Assembly (NCBI GenBank): GCA_012845835.1
Contig: JABAKD010000004.1
Location: 6,801,765-6,865,764 of the forward strand
Reading direction: 5' to 3'
DNA length: 64,000 nt
Origin: Undaria pinnatifida
Lineage: Eukaryota > Sar > Phaeophyceae > Laminariales > Alariaceae
Shown here piece by piece: positions 11,201 through 23,200 of this stretch. Both the position numbers and the translations under genes were made by a program. Numbering within the stretch: position 1 is the first letter of the stretch; every line of letters begins with the position of its first letter. The notes below the pieces were generated by a model. The model saw nothing but the letters and a program-made list of their open reading frames with translations. It was not told the DNA's origin and ran no database searches.

Positions 11201-14200
11201 CTACACGCTGCACCAAAGAAATCGCCGAACATGTGTTTGTCAGTGAGGTACAGAGTCACCCGCGCGAGTATAATATGATATGATATGATATGATATGATA
11301 TGATATGGTATGGTATGATATGATATGATATGATATGATATGATATGATATGATATGATATGATATGATATGATATGATATGATATGATATGATATGATA
11401 TGATATGATATGATATGATATCATACCTCATACCCGGTAGCCAAAATTGGGGGTACCCCCCACTACCGTGTCGTAGCATGGGTCAACAGGAGCCATTCCA
11501 AGGTAGAGGCGCAGCATCAGTCCCTGAGCTCCTCGCGCAAGGAGCTCAATTTCTCACCCGAGAAAAGATGTCGAAGGCATTCGTTCACACAACCCGACCA
11601 AGCTTCTATGCCGTAGTCCTAAAATGTATTGATACGCGCGAAATTGCTTGACTAATGACTAGCCGGTAGTTCCTCGCTTGAGGAGCCCAATCGGATACAC
11701 GTGCACATTATTAGTTCTAGTCCAACAACTGCAGCCCCTACCAAGGGATGACTTTTTACGACAGAGTATGATACTGTTAATATTATGCCGTGCCATGGTC
11801 TTCAGGGGTCCTTTTTTTGTTTTCATGGAGTTGTACAGTAGTGCCACTAGCGCCAGTAGTCTACTATATCGGTCTAGTAAAAATGACGCGTGGCGGCACC
11901 ACATAGTTAGCAATTTTTGGTTAATGTTGTGCCTCTGAATGACGGTGATTTTTAACCCAACGTTGGGGTTGCGGTTATTGGATTAATTAATAATGTACCT
12001 CTTGGGGCAGCAGTTGTGAGATTAACTACGATATGGTGTACTGGGTATTTGTCCGGTTAAGCTCAGGACTCAAGGAAGAACTAGCGGTTAGTCCTTAGTC
12101 AAGTAAATTCACGAGCGTACACAAATTTTTAGGACTAAGGCATAGAGGCTTGGTCGGGTTGTGCGAGCGAATGGACCCCTATCGAAGAGTCAAGTTTCGG
12201 GCGATATATCGAGCTGCTCTCCATGTTAGTGTCAAGGAGCTCATAAGATTTCTGCTGTCCCCTCAACACCGTGGGATCCCACGGTAGGGGTTGCTCGCTT
12301 TTCTTTGGCCAAACGGCTTTGAACCGGTTGAGCTGAAGTGCAGAACTATCTCGTAGCTCGAAACGTCCACGACTGTATATATATATATGTTTAATTTTAG
12401 AAAAATAGAACTAGCGCATAGAAATATTGGTCGAGGCGCCTTGCACGAACGGGTGTCTGTCTGTCTTGGAAGTCGTCGTGTTTCGGTTGATGATGAGATT
12501 ATGTTGATGGTGAGCTCCTCGTGTTGGGAGCTCAGCAATTTCTTGGAATCTGCTCCACCCCCAACGTCGGAAAGACTTTTTTTTATATTAGCTGTGTAGG
12601 TGGTCACGCGTGCTACGATAGAGGTATCACTTTTCGTCTGAAGAGGCGTTTCACTTTTTCGTCTGAAATGGTTTCTCAATTTGAAGGGATTCCTTGAACC
12701 CAAAATCCTCGGAAGCAGATCAGCTGTTTGTTGGCACCTATTCTCGTCATTTTTTTAGGCCGTATAGGATTTCCCTTCCCGGGGTATCAGTTTTATTGTT
12801 CTCCAAATCCGTTTTTGGAATCAGAAGTCTTAAGCTCCTAAATTCAGACACCTCACTCAGAAAAAAAGTAGTGCACCTCCATCGCAGCACGCGTGCGGAA
12901 CCAGTTTGGGTTTTACCTAGACCATGAGTCTGTTCATCAAATTGCACTGTCAGTTGACGCCAATATAAGTTTTTGGGGGTGAGGTACGGAGCTCGTCAAG
13001 TACGGAAACCCAGAAAAAAAACTACGTCGACCTCTGTCGTAGAACGCGCCTGCATTCTGTAAAGACCTCCTTGTAACGGCTGCAGCAAACACGCGGGCTA
13101 GGATTCTTGTTCCCAACAGGGTTTTTGTTCTGCACTACCTCCAACATAGCGGCCCTCGACGGTCGTATCTTGCCTTGTAAATAAATGTCAACGTGCCGTT
13201 CTATATTTCCTTGCTTTCTGCGTGATTTGTCACGCGCTGCATGCACCTGCCCTGTGCCGGCTGCTGCCCCGTTGACGCCGCAGGACGGGTTCGTTCTTCG
13301 AAACAACTCGCCGGTTGGGGATAGGATCGACAGCACCATGGAATTCCATCCCCCTGCCTTGGTGAGGATTTCTGGCGGACATGCCCCAAGAAGAGCGCGT
13401 GCTTCTATAAGCGTACAGTCTACTGTGTGTTGTTGATGGTAGAGACCCGGACACTATATCGACAAAAATGCTGGGGATGCTGGGGTCTGTTTTGACGCGT
13501 GCTGGGAGAGGAGTACCAGTTTCCGTCTGAAATGGTTTCTGAATGACGGGGCTCCTTTCAAACAAAAAATCGTCGGAAATGGGCCATTTTTGCGCATGTT
13601 TCTCGATGTATACCTAGGCCGCGGGATTTTGTATCCGGTGGGCGGTTTTGGTTTTTCACCAAATTAGTTTTTGGGAGAGGTCTTAAGCTCCCAAATCGAG
13701 GAAACCTCAGAAAAAAAACTGGTGCTCCTCTATCGTAGCACGCGTCTTTTACACTCTGATGATGCTGTTTGCTGTATACCTGGGCCCACAGATGGAGTTG
13801 TTGGTCCGGATAATCGTGAGGTTTTCTGAGAAGTAGGTTCGCGAGGGATGAATAGAGAGCTGCTCAAAAGAAGCGCGTGAGAAACTATTTCCTAGGGTGC
13901 TCTACATCTATCGTGGTATGCGCCTCGTCGCTAGCATGTCGCAAGCAGCGTGCGCTCATAATGTGTGCTCGGAAACTTATCTCCTGCTTTAGCACGTCGA
14001 CGAGTGTGCGGCAGGCAGCCAGTCGCACCTGCGCGCGTACATTGCGCTGTATTTGTTCGGCTACTAGATATTACGAGCACGGTGGTTTGGTTGTGACGCG
14101 CGTAGACTGGGTGGTTGGTACTGCTGCTGGTGGTGTGTTTTGTTAGATTGTGACAATCTGGATAGCTGTAGAACCACGTCAACGCGGTCAAGGTAGAGCA

Positions 14201-17200
14201 GGCAATATTGGAAACTATTCCGTTTGTGTATTTCACGCTGGCCCCCAGATTTAGCCCCTGCACGTCGCCTAGTCACCGACCTACCCAACATTAGGCGACG
14301 AGATACAACCAGCACCAATCGTCCCCCCCCCCACCACACGTTCCTACGCTTCCCTTCGCTGTTCCATCCCGTGCTCCCGTCGTAGGTGGCGATCGACGCA
14401 ATCAACAAAGATGGCAGCGTAATCAAGCTCATCTCGTACAGCATACCAACCCGGCCAGGCTGGTGCCGCATGCTGTTTCGCCAGGTGCGTGATTCTTCTC
14501 GGGGCTTGGGGGAAGGAATGTGTATGATAATTCCCCCGTATTGTACTGCACGGTAGGGGGCGCACCGCTTGAGCATCTCTCTCCATATAGATATCTATGT
14601 GCCTCACCCAAATTTTTTTCGAGTAAACTGAAAGGGAAATCAGATGAACAGACTCATGGCCTGTGAATAGGGATTAAGACATACCAGGTAGTCATATTGC
14701 AAAAAATGAGTTGAATTTTTCGACCATTTTGGGCTAAGATGGGTTAAGGGGGAGCCCCGTCACTCGGAATGTGTATATTTCGCCAAAAGCGCTGCCTCTA
14801 TCGCAGCACCGGGCCTTCGTTGGATCGATCAACCTTAACACAGATCGATCCCAATGAACCAAAGGTCTAAAAACAATCCCGCCCGCTCGTGCCCAGCGTG
14901 CTCCCCAACCACGTTCTCGAATGATTAGTAAACCTCTACGATACTGCCTTCGTTGGATCCATCAACCTCCGCGTGCTGCGATAGATGTACACTTCGAAGT
15001 ATGTTTTTTTTTCTCACACTTCTCTACTTTCCAGCTTCTGGACAAGCCGTGGTCACAGGTGTTGTCCCTTCTCCCCCCCGGTTCTTGCCTTCAATATATA
15101 TCGCATATATAGGGTTCGGCAATCCCACTGCTCGTCGATTTTTCATCGAGTGTGTTGCTAACTCACGCTCTCGCGTTTTGCCAACTTGTGCTCAAAAAAA
15201 AGTCCCCACGAATTCATACGAGTATGCACTCGGGGGATTCGAACTCACGAAACTGACCTATACCAGGCTCGAGGATAACTTGATACGCCACCTGGGCGAC
15301 CGGCTGGAATACCTCCTCTTGGCTATTGCATTTATGATTTTTAGGGGATTCTTAACCTAAGGGTGGTGGGCATGTATCTGGTGTGTTTCACTACTACAGA
15401 CGAATGCTACGATATAGGCATTACTTTTTGTCTGAAATTGCTTCTGAATGACGGAGCTATCTTTATCCCAAAAAATGTCGGGGCCATTTGCTTAGCCTGA
15501 CTCTCTTTGCGTACCTAGGACAGATATGATTTGTTCATCCGGGATCATAGCAGTTTTATGTTTCTCCTAATCTATTTTTCGGGGAGGTCTTAAGCTCCCG
15601 ATTTGAGGAAGCCCCAGCGAAAATTGTGGTGCGGACGCATGCTACGATCGAGGTATCATTTTTTGGCTATTTTGTTTTGTCTGAATGACGGGGCTCCCTA
15701 ACCCAAACTGTGGTGTGCACCCCCACCGTGGCACGGGTCTTGGCCAAGGCTACGGTAGGGCGGTCCCTTTGGTGGCCTTTCTTTTCAGTGACTCTGGGTC
15801 TCTCGTACAAGTATGATTGCGGTCCTTAGCTTCGGGCTGCTTCAAATATTAATATTTGAGTTCGCAATGGAATGCTTAGCTGCGTTGCGCCAAAAACAAT
15901 CGCCTGAAAGGTCTTCTTGAGTCAGCGAGGTTCGGAGTGACGCTTGAGTGCGAGTGACTCACGCGCGGTACGTAGTGAAGAAAGGGGGCCGGCCGCCCCG
16001 TACCATAGCCTTCGCCAACACATGTGTTTGTATTCCTACGTCATGGGGCCCGTTTTTCAGGTTGCTTGAGTGCGAGTGACTCACGCGCGGTACGTAGTGA
16101 AGAAAGGGGGCCGGCCGCCCCGTACCATAGCCTTCGCCAACACATGTGTTTGTATTCCTACGCCATGGGGCCCGTTTTTCAGCGTTTACTCAAAGCCCTC
16201 TTCCTGGGCTCAACATATGTCGAGCTCGTCCAGAAAAGAATCCTGCAGGGGGGAAAATGGTACGCCTCTACCGCTGCTAATACTTCGAAGTATAATTGTT
16301 AGTACTGTTTGTAAGGTGTACAGGTGCATCATGTGTCTAACTCCATGTCGGTCCCTCTGTGTTGCTTACGCGAAAAACGCACGTTTAGGTTATCGTCGCC
16401 GGGAAACCGTCCAAAGATTCCGGAGGCAAGCAGCCCAACCCCCGGAAAGGCTGGTAAGGGCAACAACACGGGTCGCTACCGAGCGTTGAGGCGGCGTGTG
16501 GTCACGGGGGGGGTGCGCACATGGAGATATCCACGAACGCTGCGCGGGCGAAAGATGATAACCATTCGCACCAGACGACCCAACTTTCCTTTTTGTTGTA
16601 GTGTTTTTCTCCCGCGAGCTCAACCGAACCGTACCGCGCGCGTGCGATCTTTCCACCCCGGTATTGGCACACTCACGCGTGCTACGATGATATAGCTGGA
16701 TTTGTCGGGGGAAGATGTTTTCGGACAAAAAGGGTTCCCAGCCCCCAGATGAGGATGGACACGGTAGAGGTATGTGCTGTGTTCACGTTGAACCGTTCAT
16801 TCTACCAAACCACATCCGTCAGTACATCCAGAGTCCTTGCTGATACTTCATCCGAGAGAGCAACAAATTGTGTCATCACAGGCTGTGAAACAGAGTAGAA
16901 CCAAGCAGCCGCAATTCCTCAAGAAAATCAAGGGAAATGCTAACGCACCGCGTGCAAGAATACCACAAAAACAAGTCAGGTCATAACAAAAAAGTGGAGA
17001 AAAGACAAAAGGAAAAGAAAAAAGGAAAAGAAAAGAAAAGAAAAGGAAAAAGGAAAATAAAAGAAAAGAAAAAAAAAGAAGAAAAAAAAAGAAAAGAAAA
17101 GAAAAATAATAGAAAACGAAAGAAAAGAAAAGAAAGACAACAAGGTAAAACAAAACTACAGGTTGACCTGGTGTTCTGAAGGATGTGATGAAAGACGATC

Positions 17201-20200
17201 AAAAAGGGAAGGCGGCAAGAACAACGTACGTGCCAAAGAGGAACAGAACCTTTTGCCCGGGCGAAACTACACGGAGAAGATAACTGCTGTTTCACGGAAA
17301 AAACAACACGAAAAAGATAACTGTGCGGTTCAAGGGCCAAGAACATCCCGAAGAAGGGGAAGTAAATACCGGCATAATAAGGCATAATAGGGCATCATAA
17401 GGCATAATAAGGCATGATAAGGCATAATAAGGCATAATAAGGCATAATAAGGCATAATAAGGTATAATAAGGCGTAATAGGGCATTATAGGGCATAACAA
17501 GGCATAATAAGACATAATAAGGTCTGTGAGGAGGGGCATAAGGGATAAAACCAAAAGAAAAAAATATAGATGGGACGACAGCAAGTCATTGCTGCCGCTT
17601 TAGCACTCCCCCCATTGAGTAGAACAAAAATAAAAACAAAGAAGAAACTACCACTCACCGTTGAGGATTCAGGGCTGCAGTAGAAGCACACGCTCCGCTT
17701 TATTTGTCGAATTGGTACCTTGCCGCACGATCTACCATTTCATTTCTGAATTTCATCTACAGCTGTATCAGTACGGCTGCCCCCCCCCCCTCCCCGCCCC
17801 CCTCCCCGCCCCCCTCCCCGCCCCCCCTCCCCCCCCCCCTACCCCCCGCCCCCCCGGTTTCCCTTGGTTGCTGCTCTTGATGTCCTCTGCTGTGAGGCAT
17901 TGCCATCTCTTCTCTGCCTCGCCACTGTGCCATCTCGTCATGAGGCGGTCAGCCGCACCGACGATCTCGCGGTGCCAGTTCCCACTCTTCTTAGCCGCCC
18001 TTGACCATTGCACAGTCTCTGCTCCGAGCACTGAAAGGGAGCTATCTGTGAACCCCTCGGTTTCTTCAAATACCCTGATGTCGTCTACCAGACACCGGGC
18101 CCAGTTATTTTCTGGTCGGCCTCGTCCCGGGTTCAATCCACCAGCAATCGTCCCGAACATCACGCGATGGGTCGGTCGTTCATTGGTCGTCCCATGTACG
18201 GCTACCGCGAAGAGGTGGCGTCGTTTCCGGATAGTCGTCTCGAGGCTATCATATTGTGCCTTCTTGAGAGCCTTGGTGTACGACATGCTGTGGTCGGTAC
18301 GATGTCGGCGCTGAAAGCCAATGGTCCTTAGAAGGATGTTGTGGCGTGCCGTTCGGAGGTTTTCGAAATGCTCCAGGCCGAGAGCCCACGTCACACACCG
18401 GTACAACAGGGTCTTCATCACCTCGGTCATTAGCAAGCGCACCGTTCACATGAAGGGGGCATCCTCCATGTCGTACGGCTCGCGCTTGAAACAATCGTAG
18501 TATGCCCACCCGAGTCGGATCCATGGTTTGATCAATGGCATGATGTCGGTGTTTGCGTCGATAATACCGCCCAGGTACAGAAACTGCATCGTCTGCAAAT
18601 ACCTCTGCCCCGCTGGTTCGATGCCGATCGGTGAGGTCGGGGCCACCTGGTTGAGTGTGCGCAGCAGCATTGTCTTGGTTTTATTTTCGGTCCCGGCGAG
18701 TCCTGCTGCTTCAAAAATGGTCGCAGTGACGGTCATCATCTTCGCAAGGCCTTCCGCCGACGTAGACACGCTGCCTGCATCGTCGGCGTACAGCATGCCC
18801 CAGATTGAACTTCGCACACATGCTAGTGGTTCAACCTCCTCCCCGTTCCCACCGAGGTCCTCCTGGAGGTGAACCATGTCCTTCAAAATGTCCGGGTCTT
18901 CACTGAAGCGTGTAAGAAGACGGCATGTATCGCAGCGGCGAAAAATACATTGAAAAAAAGGGGCGACAATACACATCCTTGATGCAGTCCCTGGGTGACG
19001 TCAAACCATTGAGATTGCTCACCGTCATCCGTGCGCACGCAAGATTGCATGCCTTCGTGGAACAGCCGATAACGGTCAGCATCTCCCGTGGTACGCCGAA
19101 GCTTGCGCGCACCACCCGCAGCAGCTCTCGGTCGACGGAGTAATATGTTTTCCGCAGATCGATGAAGCACATGTACAGAGGGGTTCTCCTCGCTCGTCCG
19201 AGCTCTTGCAGGTGGCGCGCGAACGAACACAGCATGTCTATTGTTGATCGCGCGGGGCGAAATCCGCGCTGTTCTTCGGGGAGTATCCCTTCGGTCTCAC
19301 AGTCGTTGCGTAGGGGGGAGGCGACCATATTTAACAGTACTTATCCTCGATGGGCAACGAGCGAAGTCTCTCGGTAGTTGTTGCAATCAGATCGATCCTT
19401 TGTTTGTGAAGGACCTTATTGGCTGCATCCTTCCAATGCTGGGGTATGTCTCCCGTTCTCAAGACATCGACAAGGAGGTTGTGGAAATAGCAGGTAAATT
19501 CGGGGTTGGTCATTTTGCAGACGCTCGGACGGCGGGGAGTTTGGTTCCACTGCTCTCCAGTTTGGCATACCCCGTATCACGGCAGTCATCTCATCCGTGG
19601 TCAGTTCCGCTCCGAGCGATGGTGCTAACGGCCGTTGTGGGAATAGGGTGGCTGGACGAAGTGTAGGCGATTTCGCATTAAGGAGGGTACCGAAATACCC
19701 CGCCCATCGTTCAAGAATGCGCACCTTGTCCTTCAGAGGCATGCCATCCTCGTCCACGACGAGCTGTTCGTTTCTCGCGTTTCTACCGCCCAACCCAACC
19801 GTGGCCTCTAGGTGCTTGTAGAAACCCCGTTGGTCGTTGTCATCGAGACGTCTTTCCGTTTCAGCAAGGTACTCTTCGAACTAGGCATGTAAACCTTCGT
19901 CAATCACCCTTCACGGGATCGCGCATGCCGTCCTCAGCGTCTTCCACGCGGGTTTGTCCCTCTTGATGCGCATGGATCGCCGTGCATCCTCCCTCGCATC
20001 TCATGATACTTTGAAAGCGGCTACGGGTTCTGCGGACTCGCATCAACCGGGTTGTTTGTGTGTGCGGCGCCGTTGGGGTGGCACCTGTTTCGCTACTGCG
20101 ACAAGAACGACTTTGGCAAGGGAATCGGCCATTTCGGAGATACCATTTGGCTGGGAGAGTAGGGAAGAAACTTGGAGAAGATCTGCCCACCTTCTCGTTG

Positions 20201-23200
20201 TCTTCAATCTCCGTCGGATCTAAATTTCTGCCGATCGAAAGGCCGGAATTTTTTTTTCTTTCGCACGTGTCTGTTGGGTGCGCAACAACCGCTGAGGCAC
20301 ACAATTGCGTAGTCGATGTTATGGTCTGAGTCCGCCTTGGCTGGGGGCGGAGGATGGGTGTGAACCACTACATCTTACCCGCGAGATCGGGATGCTTGAC
20401 GGGTGAGGATGTAGTCAATCCGTATTTATTTGGCCATTGCGGCTGCTGACGACATTGAACGCATGAGATACTCCACCCTTCCGGGTGTGCTATAAAACGT
20501 GTTCGTTAGAGCGAGCTTGTTTTCTTCAGCAAACATCAGCAGGGGTTCGCCGAAATTGCCGTGATCACACCACTCCATCCTTTCTCCGGTCCGCGCGAGT
20601 GTGCGTCTATCAGTACGAACAGACATTCCTTAAGTGGAAAATGTTCAACCATGTGTTGTCCCAATCTCTTCCCATGTCCCTCTTTCAGCTGTATGTTGGG
20701 ATTGGCATCTGTTGGGGCATAGGCAACGAACAGGTTGATCGGAACGCTTTCACGAGTCAACTCGAAGCGCATGAGCATGAGTCGTTTGTCAATCAACTGG
20801 TGGGTGTACACCGATTTACGGCAACTCGTTTCTCTAACAGCCAAACCAACTCCCCATATAGTCCTTGCCTGCTTTCCGTTCCTTCTTGGCCAGAGCAGAA
20901 AACTCGGTATCCTGCCGCGAAAAACTCTGTTTACCTTGCTTTCCTTGTTTCCAGAAGGCCGATGGAGTCACAGCCGAGTTGAGCGCACCTTGTAATATCC
21001 GAAGCTTGTCTCACTTGAGTATCTATATACGCATCTGAGGCAAAGACTGGTTGTTGATATGTCGTTCTACCTTAGCTCCCCCAACTTTCTTTAACGAAAC
21101 CGCCGGGTTTTTTTTTGTTTTTTTTTTAAACAAGCCCCCGGCCGTATCACCTGAGAACCGGCGTCCCTCGACACCTTGACGTCATCGTTCGACAATCTTT
21201 TGTAAACAAGAAAATATGTGAATCTTATATTGGTATTTTTCATAGCATCCTTCCTCGTGTCGAGCAGCCATGAAACGTTCGTTACAGAAAATCCCTGCTT
21301 TGGGGGGAAGCAATAATCGTAGAATCAGTCTGATTAACCTGAAAAGTGCAACTTGATGAACAGGCTCAATGGCCTAGGTATGAAAACATCAACATGGCCA
21401 AACGTTAACGAAATTCCGAAGGATTTGGGTGAAGGAGCCTCATCAGACACAAAAACAACTTTAGCCGAAATTGCTAGCCTCTGTCGTAGGACGCATCGTA
21501 ACAAGGTTGGAAAGCCAGATTATATTTGGTTTCCGATTACTTTCTCAGGCGTCCAACGGCACAACCCGAGGCCAACACTTCTATGCGCTAGCCCCGAAAC
21601 AAAAGTACTCGTGAGAGGATCAGATCAACCAGCGGGGTTCCTCACATGGGGGACCCACATTTTTTTCTGAGGTTCCTCAATTCCGGGAGCTTAAGACCTC
21701 TCCTCCAAAAAAACTGATTTGGAGAAAAAATGAATTTGTACCGAATGAAAAGTCCCATGGCTTAAATACACAACGAGAATCATGTAAACGAAAAGGAAGG
21801 GGTATCTCCGACGAATTTGGGTCACGGAGCCCCGTCATCCGGACAAAAAAAGCAGAAAATGGCAAAAAGTGCTCGACCTCTATAGTAGCACGCGTCGAGA
21901 ATTTCAACCGGTCGGAACCATTTTGGGCCAAAACGTGTAACTCCTCTACAACAACAGTGGAAATACTTCCCTGTGGTGGAATTTTTACCGTTCTTGACCG
22001 AGGCTACCTACGGTCGAGGAGGGAGTACCCTTATTTTCATTACCGGCTTTGAGTCGCTCGCACGACTGACGCCGTATCTCTCGCGGTTACCAAAAAAGAT
22101 GATTGACGTGGTTTCTTGTTTGTCGCAGCGAAGCAGGCCATTCTATTGCGGGTTGGATTTACTAGGGAGAGGGGAGTTACTCGCGCGCGAGTGACCCGAG
22201 CCACGGCAGAAATTGGCGGCAAGACCTACCGTAGCCTGGTAGCTTTGTTCCTGTACACCATGTTCGTTCATGTGCAGTGTACACGACGATTAATGGGATA
22301 CAGGGCAACAGAACGGCTGGCGGGCTGAGGTTTTCGGCCGGGAACATAAGAAAAACGAGCAGGAAGCGTCGTAACGAAGTTGAGCGTGTCACGCGTCCGT
22401 GCTGAAAAAAACATCCCCGTCGGTTTATAGTACGTCTTCCTGTTCTCTAATTCGACGCCACGTGCTGTGCCCATCGCCAGGTTCCACCCCCACAAGCTGC
22501 CCGAGTGGCTCCAGCACTTATCAACCCACCTGTTCGTGCACCAAGACTTGGTTTTCCTCCACCACCAGGTAAGTCGTTCCAGCCGTTCACCAAGGCCCTA
22601 TATGGGTGTTGTCTGGTGAGGGTCCCTTTTTCGTTCGATCATTTCTCTGAATTATGACATACCTTTCTTATAGCTCCCAAGCCGTGTCGTACTTTCATTT
22701 TATTTTCTCCTTTTTTTGGTTTTTTACTTAAAGCATGGGGTTGTTCTTACATCAAAATCCATTTTCAGTGTTTTTTTTTCACCGAAGATGCAGGTTGATG
22801 CATGCGAGGTGCAGACTTTCTCAAGTAAGGGGAGGTCCAGAAAAGAAAAGAAAAAATGTGCACGTCTACAGCGCAGCATGTATGTGTCCGTTGACTAACG
22901 GCCTGTCGTAAGGATCACGGCTGGGTTTGTTCATCGGATTGCCTTTTCCGCTTGCTCAAAATCTTTATTTTCGGCTGGGGTATGGAGGTTTATCGAGACG
23001 AGAATCTTGCAGCGCACACTAATTTGAACCTCTACCGTTGGATGTGTCCTAGCCGCCACTCACCCTTGAGTGGCGTGAACTCAACGGCAGTGAAAGCGGT
23101 GTGCCCGCCCCCAACCGTATCCTTCGTCTCCAGGAATCGCTTTTAATACGGCCAACAGGAATTGCTGCAAAAGCTCGTTGTAATCTTGACTTTATAAACA

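Larger units (their letters stand above)
17768..20850 (-). mobile_element. Decayed non-LTR retrotransposon (LINE) with AP-endonuclease and RT
   Basis: Read on the minus strand, broken frames give an apurinic-type endonuclease region (20844-20426), a linker with [14 protein letters not shown] (about 19793-19416), reverse transcriptase (about 19513-18446) and a C-terminal domain (18442-17768). RT motifs are recognisable: [23 protein letters not shown] (motif A), [13 protein letters not shown] (motif B) and LYADDA (catalytic box). The frame changes at least five times, so the element is dead. No clear 5' end or poly-A tail is seen. It lies antisense in intron 5 of gene 1. Confidence 0.88.

Noticed and set aside
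11197-11479. Frames reading repeated ISYHI
   Set aside because: Translation of the (TGATA)n microsatellite inside a C element.
14064-14576. 170-codon minus-strand frame
   Set aside because: It covers exon 5 of gene 1 on the opposite strand and has no motif.
17661-18314. 217-codon plus-strand frame
   Set aside because: Complement of the LINE C-terminal domain; the minus-strand reading explains it.
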